Shown here: piece by piece, positions 8,401 through 17,481 of the stretch | How positions within the stretch are numbered: the first letter of the stretch is position 1 | Layout: each line of letters begins with the position of its first letter | Assembly: GCA_022376515.1 (NCBI GenBank) | Contig: WTXI01000538.1 | Span: 1 to 17,481, forward strand | DNA length: 17,481 nt | Source: Lactifluus volemus | Taxonomy: Eukaryota; Basidiomycota; Agaricomycetes; Russulales; Russulaceae | Direction of reading: 5' to 3' | Made by a program: the position numbers and the translations under genes | The notes under the pieces: generated by a model | Seen by the model: only the letters and a program-made list of their open reading frames with translations | What the model was told of the DNA's origin: nothing | The model's database searches: none

Positions 8401-10628
8401 ACACCATGTCGCTTGAACAAATCCAAGGGGAGCTCGTTCTCGAGATATAAGCGAATATCTTGCTCCGTCTTGGCAGCCAGTTTGTGGTCGTCCATGTAGA
8501 GGGTGCGCACGGACAGCGTATCACCAAATACGTGTTCGATTCTATTTTCCGGCCTCGAGGTGATGAGGATGCGAAAGTTCGAAGGCAACTCGAACAGATG
8601 GTCAGCAAGAAACTTGTGTAATCCCTTTTGGCCAGTTGCGTCACCGCTCTCGTCCAACGCATCGATCACAATCAAATTGGACCCCCAAGTTGAAGGTTCT
8701 TGACAGGTTCAAGGAGCAGGCGTTCGAAAAGTGTATGATAGTGTCGAGTACTACAAAGAGATGGATCATTCTTGAGCACCCTCCCGAGGGCGAGTTTGAA
8801 TGGAGGATAGCGATTGGAGAGATCGCGAGCAAGTGTTGTGAAGAGCTGGTGAGCCTCGTCCTTGGAGCCCTCCTTCCGTAGAAAAGCAAAGTAAGAGCCG
8901 AGATGCTTGTTGTCTAACCGGCGGGCAACTTCATGTGCAATCGACGACTTTCCTGTGCCGGCCTGGCCAAGGAGCACGAGCCCGCGTTGAGATTCTCGAT
9001 TCTCGACCCAGTTGATGATATGGTCCAAGAAGTCTTCTCGTGTTCCTGGAAGACAGCGCCTGTCATCCCCAAATCGCCAGCCTCCTTTATAAGGCAATTC
9101 TCTGATTGTTGCGTCCAGTTCTATGTCTCCTTCATCAGATACACCATTCGACGATCAAGACCATCAGGAGTACACACCATGTTCCAGCACAGCACCCCCA
9201 GCGATAACAGTGGTACCCGCGAGAAAATTATCTCGTAGTCGAGCAAGGTTCGTGCGGTACTCGTCAATCTTCCCGTCAACCTGGCGCACGACATTCTTCA
9301 ACGTCCGCTTTCCTAAATCAAATCTTTATTATGATGAATCACCACAGAGGCCAAGACGACGTACCGACTTGTACATCCTTCGCATACGATATGATGAATT
9401 CGGCACATTCCGAGACACACTCCAGCATCTCATCCAGGATCTTCGGTTGCGTAGACTCCGGGTCCATGTTCCTCAAAACGTCCGCCTTCTTCACAAAGTC
9501 AAACCCATCCAGTATCGCCTGAAGTAGTGTCCTGACGTTGTCGTCACGCTTCAATTGGAGTAACAAAGTCTGACAGTAGGTGAAAACAAATGTTGAACTA
9601 TGGATATCCTCCGACAGAGCACGGGGACAAACCTCAGGAATCATTGAGAGCAATTTCCATGCTAACTTTGCATGCGGGAACAACTGAACAGAACAAGTTA
9701 GTTTAGCAAGGAATACGCAAAAACCATGAGGATGTTAGCCATACATCAGCGATTGGGTCGACAGTGTCCATCACTTGCTTGATAACACCAATGGCCGTCT
9801 TCCATGCTTTGATCGTACCCATAGCCTCCGTGGCTTCCTCGGCACGACCAAGAGTACGTGATATCTCTGCCTGGCTGCCTACTGCCGGTCTCACATGAGT
9901 GTCGCCCTCAGTGGGAACTGGAACGTCGTGTGCCTGAAATAAAGGAGATAGGGACGCGGCAACTGACGTGGGTTGCCCGGTTTCATAATTGAATTTGATA
10001 GTAGGACGTACAGCACCTCCTTCAGCAAGCGAATCGTCCAACTCTGTTGTTACAGGATTCGATGTATTGACTGCCGTAGTTAGAGAGGAACTCGCTTTCG
10101 TAGATACGTTGATCGTCAAGAGTGTATCCGGCTTCGTTGAGTTTCTACTAGCTCCATCAGCACCTCTGAAAATAATCTCAAGCTCTACATGTAGGACGCT
10201 CAGCAAGATGCATGAGTAAGGATTCGAAGAAATAGACGAACCGCGTCGTGCTTCACAGATTATCTCCTCCTGCCCGAGAAGCATGTCTTTCCGCATGGTC
10301 CTCTTCGCAAAAAGAGACACCATTATACGAGAGAGAGGTTGTATGGCACTGCACCGGAGTCAGTTGGACATTGAAACGCAAATTCCACATTTCTCACAAT
10401 GTGTCGACTTTCTCGTTCCATTCGACGTGCTGAGCCACGCTTTGTATAGATCGGGTCTGCCATGATTTCTCCCCGCTGGTCACAGTAACGTAAAACCGTC
10501 TCTCTTTCCCGGGGAGGGATTTCAGAGGAGGGAGATTGTATGCCCGAAGGACTGACAAAGGAAAGAGGTCAGTACTTATCAGAGCAGCATCACTATATAT
10601 ACATACTAGCCACTTCGAGCTGGAGCAT
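5137..10628 (-). CDS. C2-NACHT-WD40 NLR (STAND ATPase), copy B, near-complete with one frameshift
   Basis: A cytosolic NLR-type receptor: the NACHT ATPase is a nucleotide-driven switch and the WD40 propellers are the presumed ligand sensor. Fungal relatives (HET-D/HET-E class) control heterokaryon incompatibility and regulated cell death. Exons on the minus strand: 10607..10628, 10398..10551, 9745..10348, 9633..9683, 9365..9569, 9178..9312, 7542..9120, 5137..7473. The seven introns are 49-68 nt, all GT-AG. Joining them keeps frame except for one missing base near 8679-8686 inside the NACHT; with one base added the total would be 1695 codons plus a stop, a normal length for the family. The start ATG at 10626-10628 is conserved in copy A. 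An intron cannot explain the frame change, because no suitable donor-acceptor pair lies there. So the gene is either a very young pseudogene or intact with a sequence error. Confidence 0.88.
5461..7257 (-). repeat. Array of 14 WD40 repeats, period 129 bp
   Basis: Fourteen repeats of 43 residues run from about residue 990 to 1588, each close to TGHTxxVxxVAFSPDGQRIASAS-x-D-x-TIRVWD. They start at 7257, 7128, 6999, 6870, 6741, 6612, 6483, 6357, 6228, 6099, 5970, 5841, 5712 and 5583. Fourteen repeats fit two seven-bladed propellers. The repeats are very similar at DNA level, so unequal exchange or gene conversion is likely. Differences concentrate just after GHT and at the residues either side of the D in SASxDxT; these sites sit on the upper, ligand-facing side of a WD40 propeller. 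Repeat 7 is 42 residues long and has lost the usual WDAATGEVVAGPF ending. Confidence 0.93.
8034..8100 (-). repeat. Acidic pentapeptide repeat inside the NACHT-WD40 linker
   Basis: A short tandem array of 15-bp units encodes PDPED-SDTED-SDPED-SD. It is an aspartate/glutamate run inserted between HAPKDDLED and CVAEMLRHLG. It is in frame, so it changes length without breaking the gene. Related NLRs usually have a shorter, non-repetitive acidic stretch here; this is from memory. Confidence 0.75.
8672..8690 (-). other. Single-base frameshift between Walker A and Walker B
   Basis: Reading from Walker A, the frame gives VKNLQLGGPI and then stops at 8672. Reading back from Walker B, the frame NLIVIDALDES enters in the next phase. 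One extra base in the GGGGGTCC run on the gene strand (plus strand GGACCCCC at 8679-8686) would give GGPNLIVIDALDES, the expected family sequence. Both flanks are fully conserved and no other lesion is visible in the 1.6 kb exon. Confidence 0.85.
9121..10628 (-). other. N-terminal exons 1-6 of NLR B: C2-like domain and helical linker
   Basis: Exons 1-3 assemble a C2-like beta-sandwich: MLQLEVAI at the start, LRAYNLPPLKSLPGKERR, QSVAQHVEWNEKV, then FAIQPLSRIMVSLFAKRTM. C2 domains bind membranes or proteins; in this NLR class the domain stands where an effector domain would be. Exon 3 continues with a serine/threonine-rich segment. Exons 3-6 then hold a helical stretch conserved in these NLRs (VIKQVMDTVDPIAD, AWKLLSMIPE, LLLQLKRDDNVRTLL, FIISYAKDVQVGKRTLKNV). 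Introns are 10552..10606, 10349..10397, 9684..9744, 9570..9632, 9313..9364 and 9121..9177. The intron at 9570..9632 is supported by the otherwise odd insertion it would add between MIPE and TLLLQ. Intron 9121..9177 removes in-frame stops. Confidence 0.8.
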
Positions 10629-11561
10629 GTTCGGTGGTGTTTCGCCGACTTGATCGCTGATCAAAGGCAGTTTTGTGAGCAGATATCGAAATGAAATGGA
10701 AGTAAATGATGTACCCGATTCCGGATATTTGAGGATCTGGTCTGCAGTAATGGTTAACATCGGGGGAGATCGGGTGTGAGAGACTTTGACATACGAATTT
10801 GGTTGTGCGAGAGACATCGTAGATCGAAGTGAGAAGTTGAGATTGAGGATAACTACTGGTGTATGTGCACCTAGGTGTCCACGTTTCGTGAGGGGCGCTT
10901 CGCGATTGGGAACAAACAACCAAACAACGGTGAGAAAAAAAGCGGCTATTGATGTGGCCGGTGGTGAGTAGTACCGTACCGTGGGGGAACTGAAAAATGG
11001 GAAACCTCTCAAGGTGTATCGATTATTTTTTTGTCTACTGTCTTCCCGGCCTCCGACTTAGACTATACAAGCCTGTTCCCTCGGATGTTGAGCGCACATC
11101 TAGGTCATTTGTCAATATAGCGCGGAAATTCTGGACATTGTGGGTAGCGCTGATCGGAAAATCTCCCGAGGTAAATTTTCACAAGACAAGCTTCAACAAA
11201 AGCAACTAAGATCATTACGGGGGACTTTGTCTGTGAGGATGATGACATTCGCAAACATGCGTAATAGCCAACGGAACGTGTAAGCTCGTAAGCTTCAAGT
11301 CCGAGTCGTTCGCGTCGCGCGTTTGAAATTTGGATATATGCACAACCGACTCGCTCACTGGGAAGGATTGAATTCGGGATTTTGGAACGAGGTGGATGAG
11401 GATAATCTCAACCAATTGTTGGTTTACTATAGGTACACAGCAAGGAATAAAAGGGCAAGAGATGTAAATGCAATCGGTGCATGACAGCCAACTACGTAGT
11501 CCCGTATACGATAACGATGCGCTCCACTGTAGGACCCTGAACGAATCATTAACGAATCCTC
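10629..11561. other. Spacer between API5-like copy B and NLR B (duplicate of 518-1507)
   Basis: Non-coding, as in copy A. It must hold the NLR promoter if exon 1 starts at 10628. No TATA box stood out just upstream; the TATATATA at about 10594-10601 lies inside intron 1. B differs from A by small indels, for example an extra base near 10713 and an added stretch near 10880, which shift all open frames here. Confidence 0.55.
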
Positions 11562-13809
11562 TCACGTCCCGTTCCCCTGTATCCTTTCAAGCAGAGAATG
11601 TGAGTGCAACCGCGCAGCGCCTTTGATACTGAGCCCTAGCGAAAATTCGGGGGACCCTCCAGGTGGATGCCTCGGCGAATCCGAGGACTGAGCTTGAAGC
11701 GCCGGTGGGGACTTTGAGTTCAACGCCTGTCGATCGCGCGGCCCTGGTGAAAGACGTTGCACATTTCCCATGCGCAGTAACATGGTGTCTCCTCGTCGGT
11801 GGTCGTCCTCAGCCGCTTCGTCTGAAGGCCGTCTTCCCCTCCGCTTCCGGGGCTAGCCGCACCAGAGCCCGCAAATGCAAAGAGAACGAATCCCTGCGCT
11901 GCCGTCGTTGCCGTGCATGTTGCCCTCTGATAGATGGCCTCTGCATTCCCTCCCGTTCTTGCGGTACAGTTGATTCCATCCGCTTTTCGTTTGTTCAGGA
12001 TTACGTCAGCAGGTAGGTGGATATCTGGAATTGGGAGTGGCGACGGCAATGGTTTTAGAGGAAGCAAGGACGGTTGGGGGACTGTGGATGAACGACTAGC
12101 AACCAACTGGTGAGTGAGGCCAGGACAAAAAGAAAAGAACTGACACTGCTGAGATCCCCTGCTCGTTTGGACTCTGGGGTCAGCCTTTCATCAGCGAGGT
12201 GAGAAATCTCTACTAGAACCGAGTGGAGGGGAGCAGAAATGTTCCAATTTGTTTACTCTTCCTTCCTCTGGACACCGAGCAAAAGAAAAGAAAAAGAAAA
12301 AGAAAAGGTCAAGAATATTTCGCACGACCGCCACACTTGCGCATCTGACGGGGCTATTCGAACGAAAGCCTGCGTCGCAAATAATGGAAAATGAGAGGTG
12401 GCGAGCGGCAGGCTGTCCCGGACCAACGTACCGGAAGGGTGACGGTCAATGCATCCACGACCTGACACCGCATCGAGGCGAGTTCAGCAGACTCTCGACT
12501 CTTCTGGTGGCTGCAAGCCGCGAGAGCTTGCGCGAGATGAACGATGAAGAACAATCGCGTATCTTCAGACAGTCGCCCGAGCGTCATTTTCCCCATGAGA
12601 GACGATGTGCAGTAGAAGCGCAAGAGCTGGACAAGGTCCGACACGCCCTTTCGCGGCACACAAAGTCGCACAGTTCGAGGTAGAAGCGGGCCCGCCCCAG
12701 GCTCGCGGGATCCGCCTCGGCGGGAGGTCCTCCCTGAGCGAAGACATAGCTTGCGCACGTAACACTTGCACCAGCTCGTTGATGCGTCGAGTCGGACGGC
12801 CACTATTAAAGGAGGGCAGGGACATAAAAATGACCCATGTAATATTCGAGGCGTCGGCGCCACCAAATTTGGACACCGCCTACGCGAAACCCCCGTATCT
12901 CTTTCGTCAGCGACAGAAGAGAGTTGATCAGGGACGACGGATCTCTCTCACCTTGAGGAGGGTGTCTATCTGCGCTTGTTCTTGCTCCGCGCAGATGTTC
13001 CCTCGGCCCTGCAACTTCGTAAGAAGGCCTCCGCGCGTCTTCTGCGAGGAACGCCACGATCAGCATGCGCAAGTGACCTTGACCTCGCCTTCCATGGGTT
13101 CGTCTGGGGGGACGATTCGATCGCAGAGAACGCTCAGCGTAATCTTGGAGTCCAATTCGAGGTGCTGGATAGGCGGAGTCTTGACTACCGCAACCTCTGC
13201 GGGTTCATCTGATGAAGAAGGAAAATAACAAAAGGAAAGGGAAAGAAGGAGGGAAGAGGGAATCGTTGATGAATAAGATGGCAATTCTTTTCCGTCGGAA
13301 GGCAAAAAGAAAACTAGGAGAATGTGGCACCCACCGCTCTGAAGTAACTGCACCAAGACGTCCACGTTCCTCTCTACCCTTATAAGCTGCTCCTATGACA
13401 TTCGAACGATAGCTTTGTATCCTTCAATTCGCATATAGGAGATGAAGCGTGGAGGGGGAAATCAGGTTTCTTGGGATAGCGTGAGGCGAGGGACGAACAT
13501 CTGGATGATGGTCTTCACAAAGGTCAAATATAGCGTTGATAGCATTTTCCTCGATGTCAGGAAACGCCTTGAAAAAGTTGGCAATATTCATCGCCGCCAG
13601 GCATTTGAGAGGTGTGTGTGGAGAATGAACAAGTTTCATCGCCTGCTCTAAGGCTAAATTACCCGGTGAACGTCGCTCTCAGCGCGACCAAACAACTCGG
13701 CAGTTTCCGTTCCGTTTTCGTGTCTGTTTCCCGGGAAGATTTTGAGGCGAGGAAGCCCTGAGAACTGATAAGAGATTTGATACGTACCAGTGACCTCGAG
13801 CTAAAGCAT
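11562..13809 (-). pseudogene. API5-like pseudogene, copy B
   Basis: This is the longest of the three copies and keeps blocks lost elsewhere. In transcription order: AELFGRAES, KLVHSPHTPLKCLAAMNI with NAINAIFDLCEDHHPD, MRIEGYKAIVRMS, VDVLVQLLQS, DEPAEVAVVKTPPIQHLELD, MLIVAFLAEDARRPS, KFGGADASNIT, LPSFNSGRPTRRINELVQVL, LLRFYCTSSLMGKMTLGRLS, LFFIVHLAQALAACS, SDAQVWRSCE, a tail with NKRKADG and TKRLRTTTDEE (nuclear-localisation-like), and a final GLSIKGAARLHSHSLLERI before a TGA at 11562. Lesions: acceptor AG changed to AT at 13435-13436; a TAG at 13393-13395; loss of the short intron after AELFGRAES; a stop at codon 3 of the MLQ-type first exon; and a frame break after GEVKVT. The donor GTTCGT at 13498 is intact, unlike copy A. 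Confidence 0.8.
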
Positions 13810-13917
13810 GCTCTGACTGATCATATCGACTCTCAAACTGCGATCGATCTCTAGACGGTCCTCAACTATATACTGGTCATCACAACCATACCTACCGATT
13901 GTGATACTATGTACATG

Positions 13918-14145
13918 TCAACGTGCATGCGCGTAATCGTAGTTGGCTATCTCCTCGGGTTCATCGACGCGTGTCTTGCAGCTGCAGGCCTCAATGTGAA
14001 GATTGACATTGTCCCTCAAACTGTTGGAGTGTATTGCCCATTTGGGAGGAGTTTCTGGATGCCGAGGAGGAGGAGAGATTGGCCGCGGAAGGCCAGGGGA
14101 GTCCGATGAAGGACATGCCTTCGTCATCGGCGGCCAGGGCAATCC
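13918..14145 (-). pseudogene. Short conserved ORF of unknown function, copy B (truncated, frameshifted)
   Basis: Counterpart of 3633..3908. It shares SFIGLPWPSAANLSSSSAS, NTLQQFEG and the ending ACSCKTRVDEPEEIANYDYAHAR with a TGA at 13918. One extra base after FEG puts the two halves in different frames. Upstream (right) the similarity ends at the duplication break at 14145. Function unknown. Confidence 0.3.
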
Positions 14146-14190
14146 TACGCTCCCCCGGGCCATTCACCCAGACCGTTTTACTATAACTTA
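14146..14190. other. Junction between duplication units B and C
   Basis: About 45 bp that match neither flank of copy A at the expected places. It joins the truncated right end of unit B (equivalent to 3882) to the left end of the API5 segment of unit C (equivalent to 844, at the GTTCCGT motif). No NLR remains between the two API5 segments. Confidence 0.6.
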
Positions 14191-14890
14191 GTTCCGTAGG
14201 GGAACCGAAAAATGGGAAACCTCTCAATGCTCATCGACTCTTTTTTGTCAACTGTCTTCCCTGTCTCCGACGTAAACCGTACAAGCCTGTTCTTTCGGAT
14301 GTTGAGCGGAAATCGAGGTCATTTGTCGATATAGCGCGGAAATTCTGCACATTGCGGACCAGAGTCGGCTACTAAGTGTGGGGTTACGGTAGCGCTGATC
14401 GGAATATCTCCCGAGGTAGGAAATCTTTCACGAGACAAGCTTCAACCAAAACAAATAAGATTACCACGAATGCGATTGTGATGTATATCCGACTCGGAGT
14501 CAATGCCATCTCCATTACACGGCACTTTTTCTGTGAGGATGAGGACATTCGTAAACGTGCGTAGTAGCCAACGGAAAGCAGTGCGGTAAGCTTGTAAGTT
14601 ATCCGCGTCGCGCATTTAAATTTTGGATATATGCACAACCGACTCGCACACTGGTAAGAATAATTCGGGATTTTGGCACGTGGACGTGGATGCGGATGTA
14701 CCGTATGTTGGTTTGTGAGGGATGCTCGCGAGGTTGAAGCAAAATCTCAACCAATTGTTAATAAATCGTGATATACAAACAGCAGAAGGCGCACAGCACG
14801 GAATAAAGAAGCAAGAGATACCACATAGTCCCGTATACGATGAAGATCCGTTCCGCTGTAGGACCTTGAATGAATCACTGACGAATCCTC

Positions 14891-16965
14891 CTACGTCCCA
14901 TTCCCCTTCCTTTTAAGCAGAGAATGTGAATGTAACCGCGCAGCCCTTTGATACTGAGCCCTAGCGAAAACTCGGGGGACCCTCCAGGTGGATACCCGCC
15001 TTGAAGCATCCGAGGATTGAGCCTGGAGCGCCGGTGAGGACTTTGAGTTCGACGCCTGTCGACTGCGTAGCCCTGGAGAATGACATCCCACGTTTCCCAT
15101 GCGCAGTAACAGTGAAGGTATCTCCTCGTCAGTGGTCGTCCTCAGCCGCTTCGGCTGAAGACCGTCTTCCGCTCCGCTTCCAGGGCTAGACGCACCCGAG
15201 CCCGCAGAATGCAAAGAGGTGTCCCTGGGCTGACGTCATTGCCGTACATCTTGTCTCTGATAGGTAGCCTCTGCGCTCCCTCCCGATCTTGTGGTACACT
15301 TTGAATCCTCTTCCTCAGCTTTTCGTTTGTTTAGGATTACGTCAGCAGGAAGGTGGATATCTGGGATTGAGCGGCGACGAATTTGGTTTTACAGGAAGTG
15401 TGGACGGTTGGGGGACTGGATCGACGACTAGCAAGATGAACAACAAGAAACTGGTGAGCAAGGCGAGGAAAAAAAAAACAAGAAAAGAGCTGACTATGCT
15501 GAGATCTCCTATCCCTTTGGACTGGGTTCGGTTTTTCATCAGCGAGGTGAGCAGAAATGTTCCCATTTGTTTGCTCTTCCTTCCTCTGAAAAACACGAGC
15601 AAAAGGAAATAAAAAGAAAAGATCACGTCTGTCAGCTTTCCTGTAAGGTCCCGGTCCACCAACCTGCTGACACGTTCGCAAGAGCATTTCGCACGACCGC
15701 CACGCTTGCGCGTCTGACGGGGCTATTCGAATGGAAGCCTGCATCGCAAAGAATGGAAATGGGAGGTGGTGGCGAGTAGCAGGCTGTCTCGGACCAACGT
15801 ACCGGAAGGTTGATGGCCAATGCGTCCACAACTCGACACCGCATTGAGACGAGCTCATCAGACTCGACCCGTCTTGTGGCTGCAAGCCGCGAGCAGTAGA
15901 AGCGCAAAAGCTGGAAAGGGTCCAACACGCCTTTTACGCGGGACACAAGTCGCACAGTTTGAGGCCCGCTCTTGGTTCGCAGGGATCCGCCTCGGCGCGA
16001 GGTCCTCCTTGAGCAAAGACATAGCCTGCGCAAGGAACGCCTGAAACAGTTCGTTCCCGCATCCAGTCGGTCGGCCACTGTTGAAGGAGGGTAGGAAAAC
16101 CAAAATGTCCCTCGTAATCTTCGAGGCGGAGGCGGAGGCGCCACTAAATGTGGACACGGACTGCGCGAAACCCCCGTAACTCTCTTGTCAGCGCCAGAAG
16201 AGAGTTGATCAGGGACGACGGATCTCTCTCACCTTGAGGAGGGTGTCTATCGGCGCTTGGTCTTGCTCCGCGCAGATGTTCCCTCGGCCCTGCAACTTGG
16301 TCAGAGGGACCTCCGCACGTCTTCTGCGAGGAACGCCACGACCAGGGTGCGCAAGTGATGGGTTTGTCTGGAGGAACGATTTGATCGCAGAGAACGCTCA
16401 ACGTAATCCAATTCGAGGTGCTGGACAAATTGACCACCGCAACCTCTGTGGGTTCATCTGATGAAAAAAGGGAAAAAAAAAAAAGAGGTTAGAGGAAACC
16501 GTCGTGAATTAAGATGCAATTCTTTTCCGTCGGGAGGGAAAAGAAAACTAAGAGAATGTGGCACCCACCGCTCTGAAGTAACTGCACCAAGACGTCCTCT
16601 CTACCCATATAAGATGCTCCTCTGACATTCGAACAATAGCCTTGTATCCTCAATCCGCATCTAGGAGATGAAGCGGGGAGGGGAAAACCAAGTTTTCTTT
16701 GGGATTGGATAGAATAGCGTGTGGCGAGCGACGAACGTCCGGATCACGGTTTTCACAAATGTCATATATAGCGTTGATAGCATCTTCCTTGAGGACAAGA
16801 AATGGATTCGTGTGCGTGTATATGTGTGCATGCAACGTACGACGGGATGGGTGACAAGTGACGAGTGAACATCGCTCAGCGCGACAGTCTCGCGTTCCTG
16901 TTTCCAAGTCGTATCTCTTTCCCGCTCTGAGGTCCGATAAGACTTTATGATACGTACTGTACCAC
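14891..16965 (-). pseudogene. API5-like pseudogene, copy C
   Basis: Recognisable blocks in transcription order: KEDAINAIYDICENRDPD before an intact GTTCGT donor, LVQLLQ, DEPTEVAVV, ITLSVLCDQIVPPDKP, TFSGASASASKITRDILVFL with PSFNSGRPTGCGNELFQAFL and AQAMSLLKEDLAP (about 15990-16157, the best kept stretch of all three copies), LLRFYCS, SDAQAWRSCEMLL, KRLRTTTDEEIPSLLLRMGN, and a degraded end with a TAG at 14891. Lesions: a base lost in the MRIEGY block, about 7 nt lost before DVLVQ, part of the VVKT...LELD block deleted, about 18 nt lost after IVPPDKP, and the block between LLRFYC and the AACSH-type motif deleted. The 5' exon (AELFGRAES) and the MLQ start are barely visible, so the right border is approximate. 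Confidence 0.75.
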
Positions 16966-17481
16966 CCTATTCAGTTGTTTTCGCGACTTTCTCAAACTTG
17001 ATCAGAGAAGAACTGCGATCGGTATTTAGATGGTCCTCAACTCACAACCATAAATGGTCTCACACACCACTACAGTATGTCCGTCTCAACGTGCTTACCC
17101 GTGATATCAACCTCAAGATTGCACGTGACATGTTCATCAACCATCCGCATACATCCGAGTCTCTGACGGCAATCCCGTCCGCATGGGCTGTCTGAGACAG
17201 CTCTCATTTTGACGTATGGGCCTGACTGGGCCGTACTTTGACTTTCTATGCTCCGAGAAGACTTCCTTCACCGATATCTCAATGAAACCTGGGAGACACC
17301 ATGGCGCGTTTAATATTTAGAGGAGTAAAGGATTAGCTTTGCGGAAGAGTAGGAAGGAGAGGATCGCTAGGTGCGTGGTGCCGCCATTCTTACCTTCCGC
17401 TTCTCTAGCACTCGTTTGTTAAATCCTGATGTCATCGTCGTGTCGTCCAAAATAAAAATTGCAGTTGTCATACTGACTCCT
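16966..17481. other. 5' flank of API5-like copy C, no gene seen
   Basis: No coding region is supported. The stretch matches parts of 3515-4599 with a large internal deletion. It includes TGTCTGAGACAG near 17190, GCGTGGTGCC near 17371 and the AATAAAAATTGCAG block at the right edge. In copy A the same block is followed, after about 540 bp, by the end of an NLR gene. Confidence 0.5.

Larger units (their letters stand above)
7542..9120 (-). other. NACHT ATPase exon of NLR B
   Basis: Exon 7 starts with ELDATIRELPY and the CLPGTR motif that precedes NACHT in this family. Walker A is GQAGTGKSS, at about residues 442-450 of the frame-corrected protein. After ERLLLEPVKNL the frame breaks; beyond the break Walker B reads LIVIDALDES, followed by FRILITSRPE (sensor region) and the winged-helix and helical part with GLFQWAAVACGLI, FRSVMGQLFAAMMPLSI and VPLHTSFRDFLANE. 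An acidic insert at 8034-8100 precedes MLRHLGSLLSNV. The exon ends LNTWLRSDQRK before an intron at 7474..7541 (donor GTAGGC, acceptor GAG). Confidence 0.88.
10111..14145. repeat. Tandem duplication unit B
   Basis: Collinear with 1-3882 in the same orientation: NLR exons 1-3, spacer, API5-like pseudogene and unknown ORF. The left end as stated is set only by the window edge in copy A; the homology presumably runs on into the NLR. The right end is real: the match to copy A stops after GGCAATCC at 14145 (3882 in A), well before the segment ends in copies A and C. Confidence 0.88.
14191..17481. repeat. API5 segment, copy C
   Basis: Same orientation as 844-4599 in copy A, and still matching at the last base of the window (17481 equals about 4599). 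It is more diverged and shorter: about 480 bp equivalent to 3750-4230 is missing, along with several smaller pieces. It contains API5-like copy C at 14891-16965 with flanks. The left part, 14191-14890, is non-coding and matches 844-1507. Confidence 0.85.

Noticed and set aside
8660..8700. An intron as the explanation for the frame change in the NACHT exon
   Set aside because: The conserved protein is continuous up to the break on both sides. The only GT (in GTCAAG) and the nearby AGs do not give a plausible intron length or phase.

Overview
The window looks like nuclear DNA from a basidiomycete fungus, probably an Agaricomycete. The coding regions are split by many short GT-AG introns of about 50-130 nt. 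The dominant gene is a C2-NACHT-WD40 NLR of the type that is expanded in mushroom-forming fungi. No bacterial operon structure, rRNA, tRNA or CRISPR array was seen. All recognisable genes are on the minus strand.

Layout, left to right. (1) 1-517 is the 5' end of an NLR gene (copy A) that runs off the left edge. It carries a one-base deletion at the end of exon 2. (2) 518-1507 is a non-coding spacer. (3) 1508-3514 is a decayed gene resembling API5 (apoptosis inhibitor 5, an alpha-solenoid nuclear protein), copy A. (4) 3633-3908 is a short conserved ORF I do not recognise, followed by non-coding DNA to about 5136. (5) 5137-10628 is the near-complete NLR (copy B), with 8 exons. It encodes an N-terminal C2-like domain, a NACHT ATPase, 14 WD40 repeats and the family's usual C-terminal tail. 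One missing base between Walker A and Walker B breaks the frame; restoring it would give 1695 codons. (6) 10629-11561 is a spacer duplicating 518-1507. (7) 11562-13809 is API5-like pseudogene copy B. (8) 13918-14145 is the unknown ORF, copy B. (9) 14146-14190 is a short junction. (10) 14191-17481 is a third copy of the API5 segment (C), homologous to 844-4599, and still homologous at the right edge of the window.

The organising principle is a tandem duplication whose unit is, in transcription order, an API5-like gene followed by a C2-NACHT-WD40 NLR. Units A and B keep this pair. Unit C keeps the API5 segment but lacks the NLR next to it. The three API5 copies are broken at different places: a lost donor in A, a lost acceptor in B, and separate frameshifts and deletions in each. 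They therefore decayed independently after duplication. The first-exon sequence of the NLR (MLQxEV plus intron plus an LPxLK..PGKE stretch) also occurs at the 5' end of the API5 copies. This suggests that a C2/NLR 5' end was recombined onto the API5 gene. How the two proteins might work together is inference only: NLRs of this class control regulated cell death and non-self recognition in fungi, and API5 is a cell-death and mRNA-export factor in animals.
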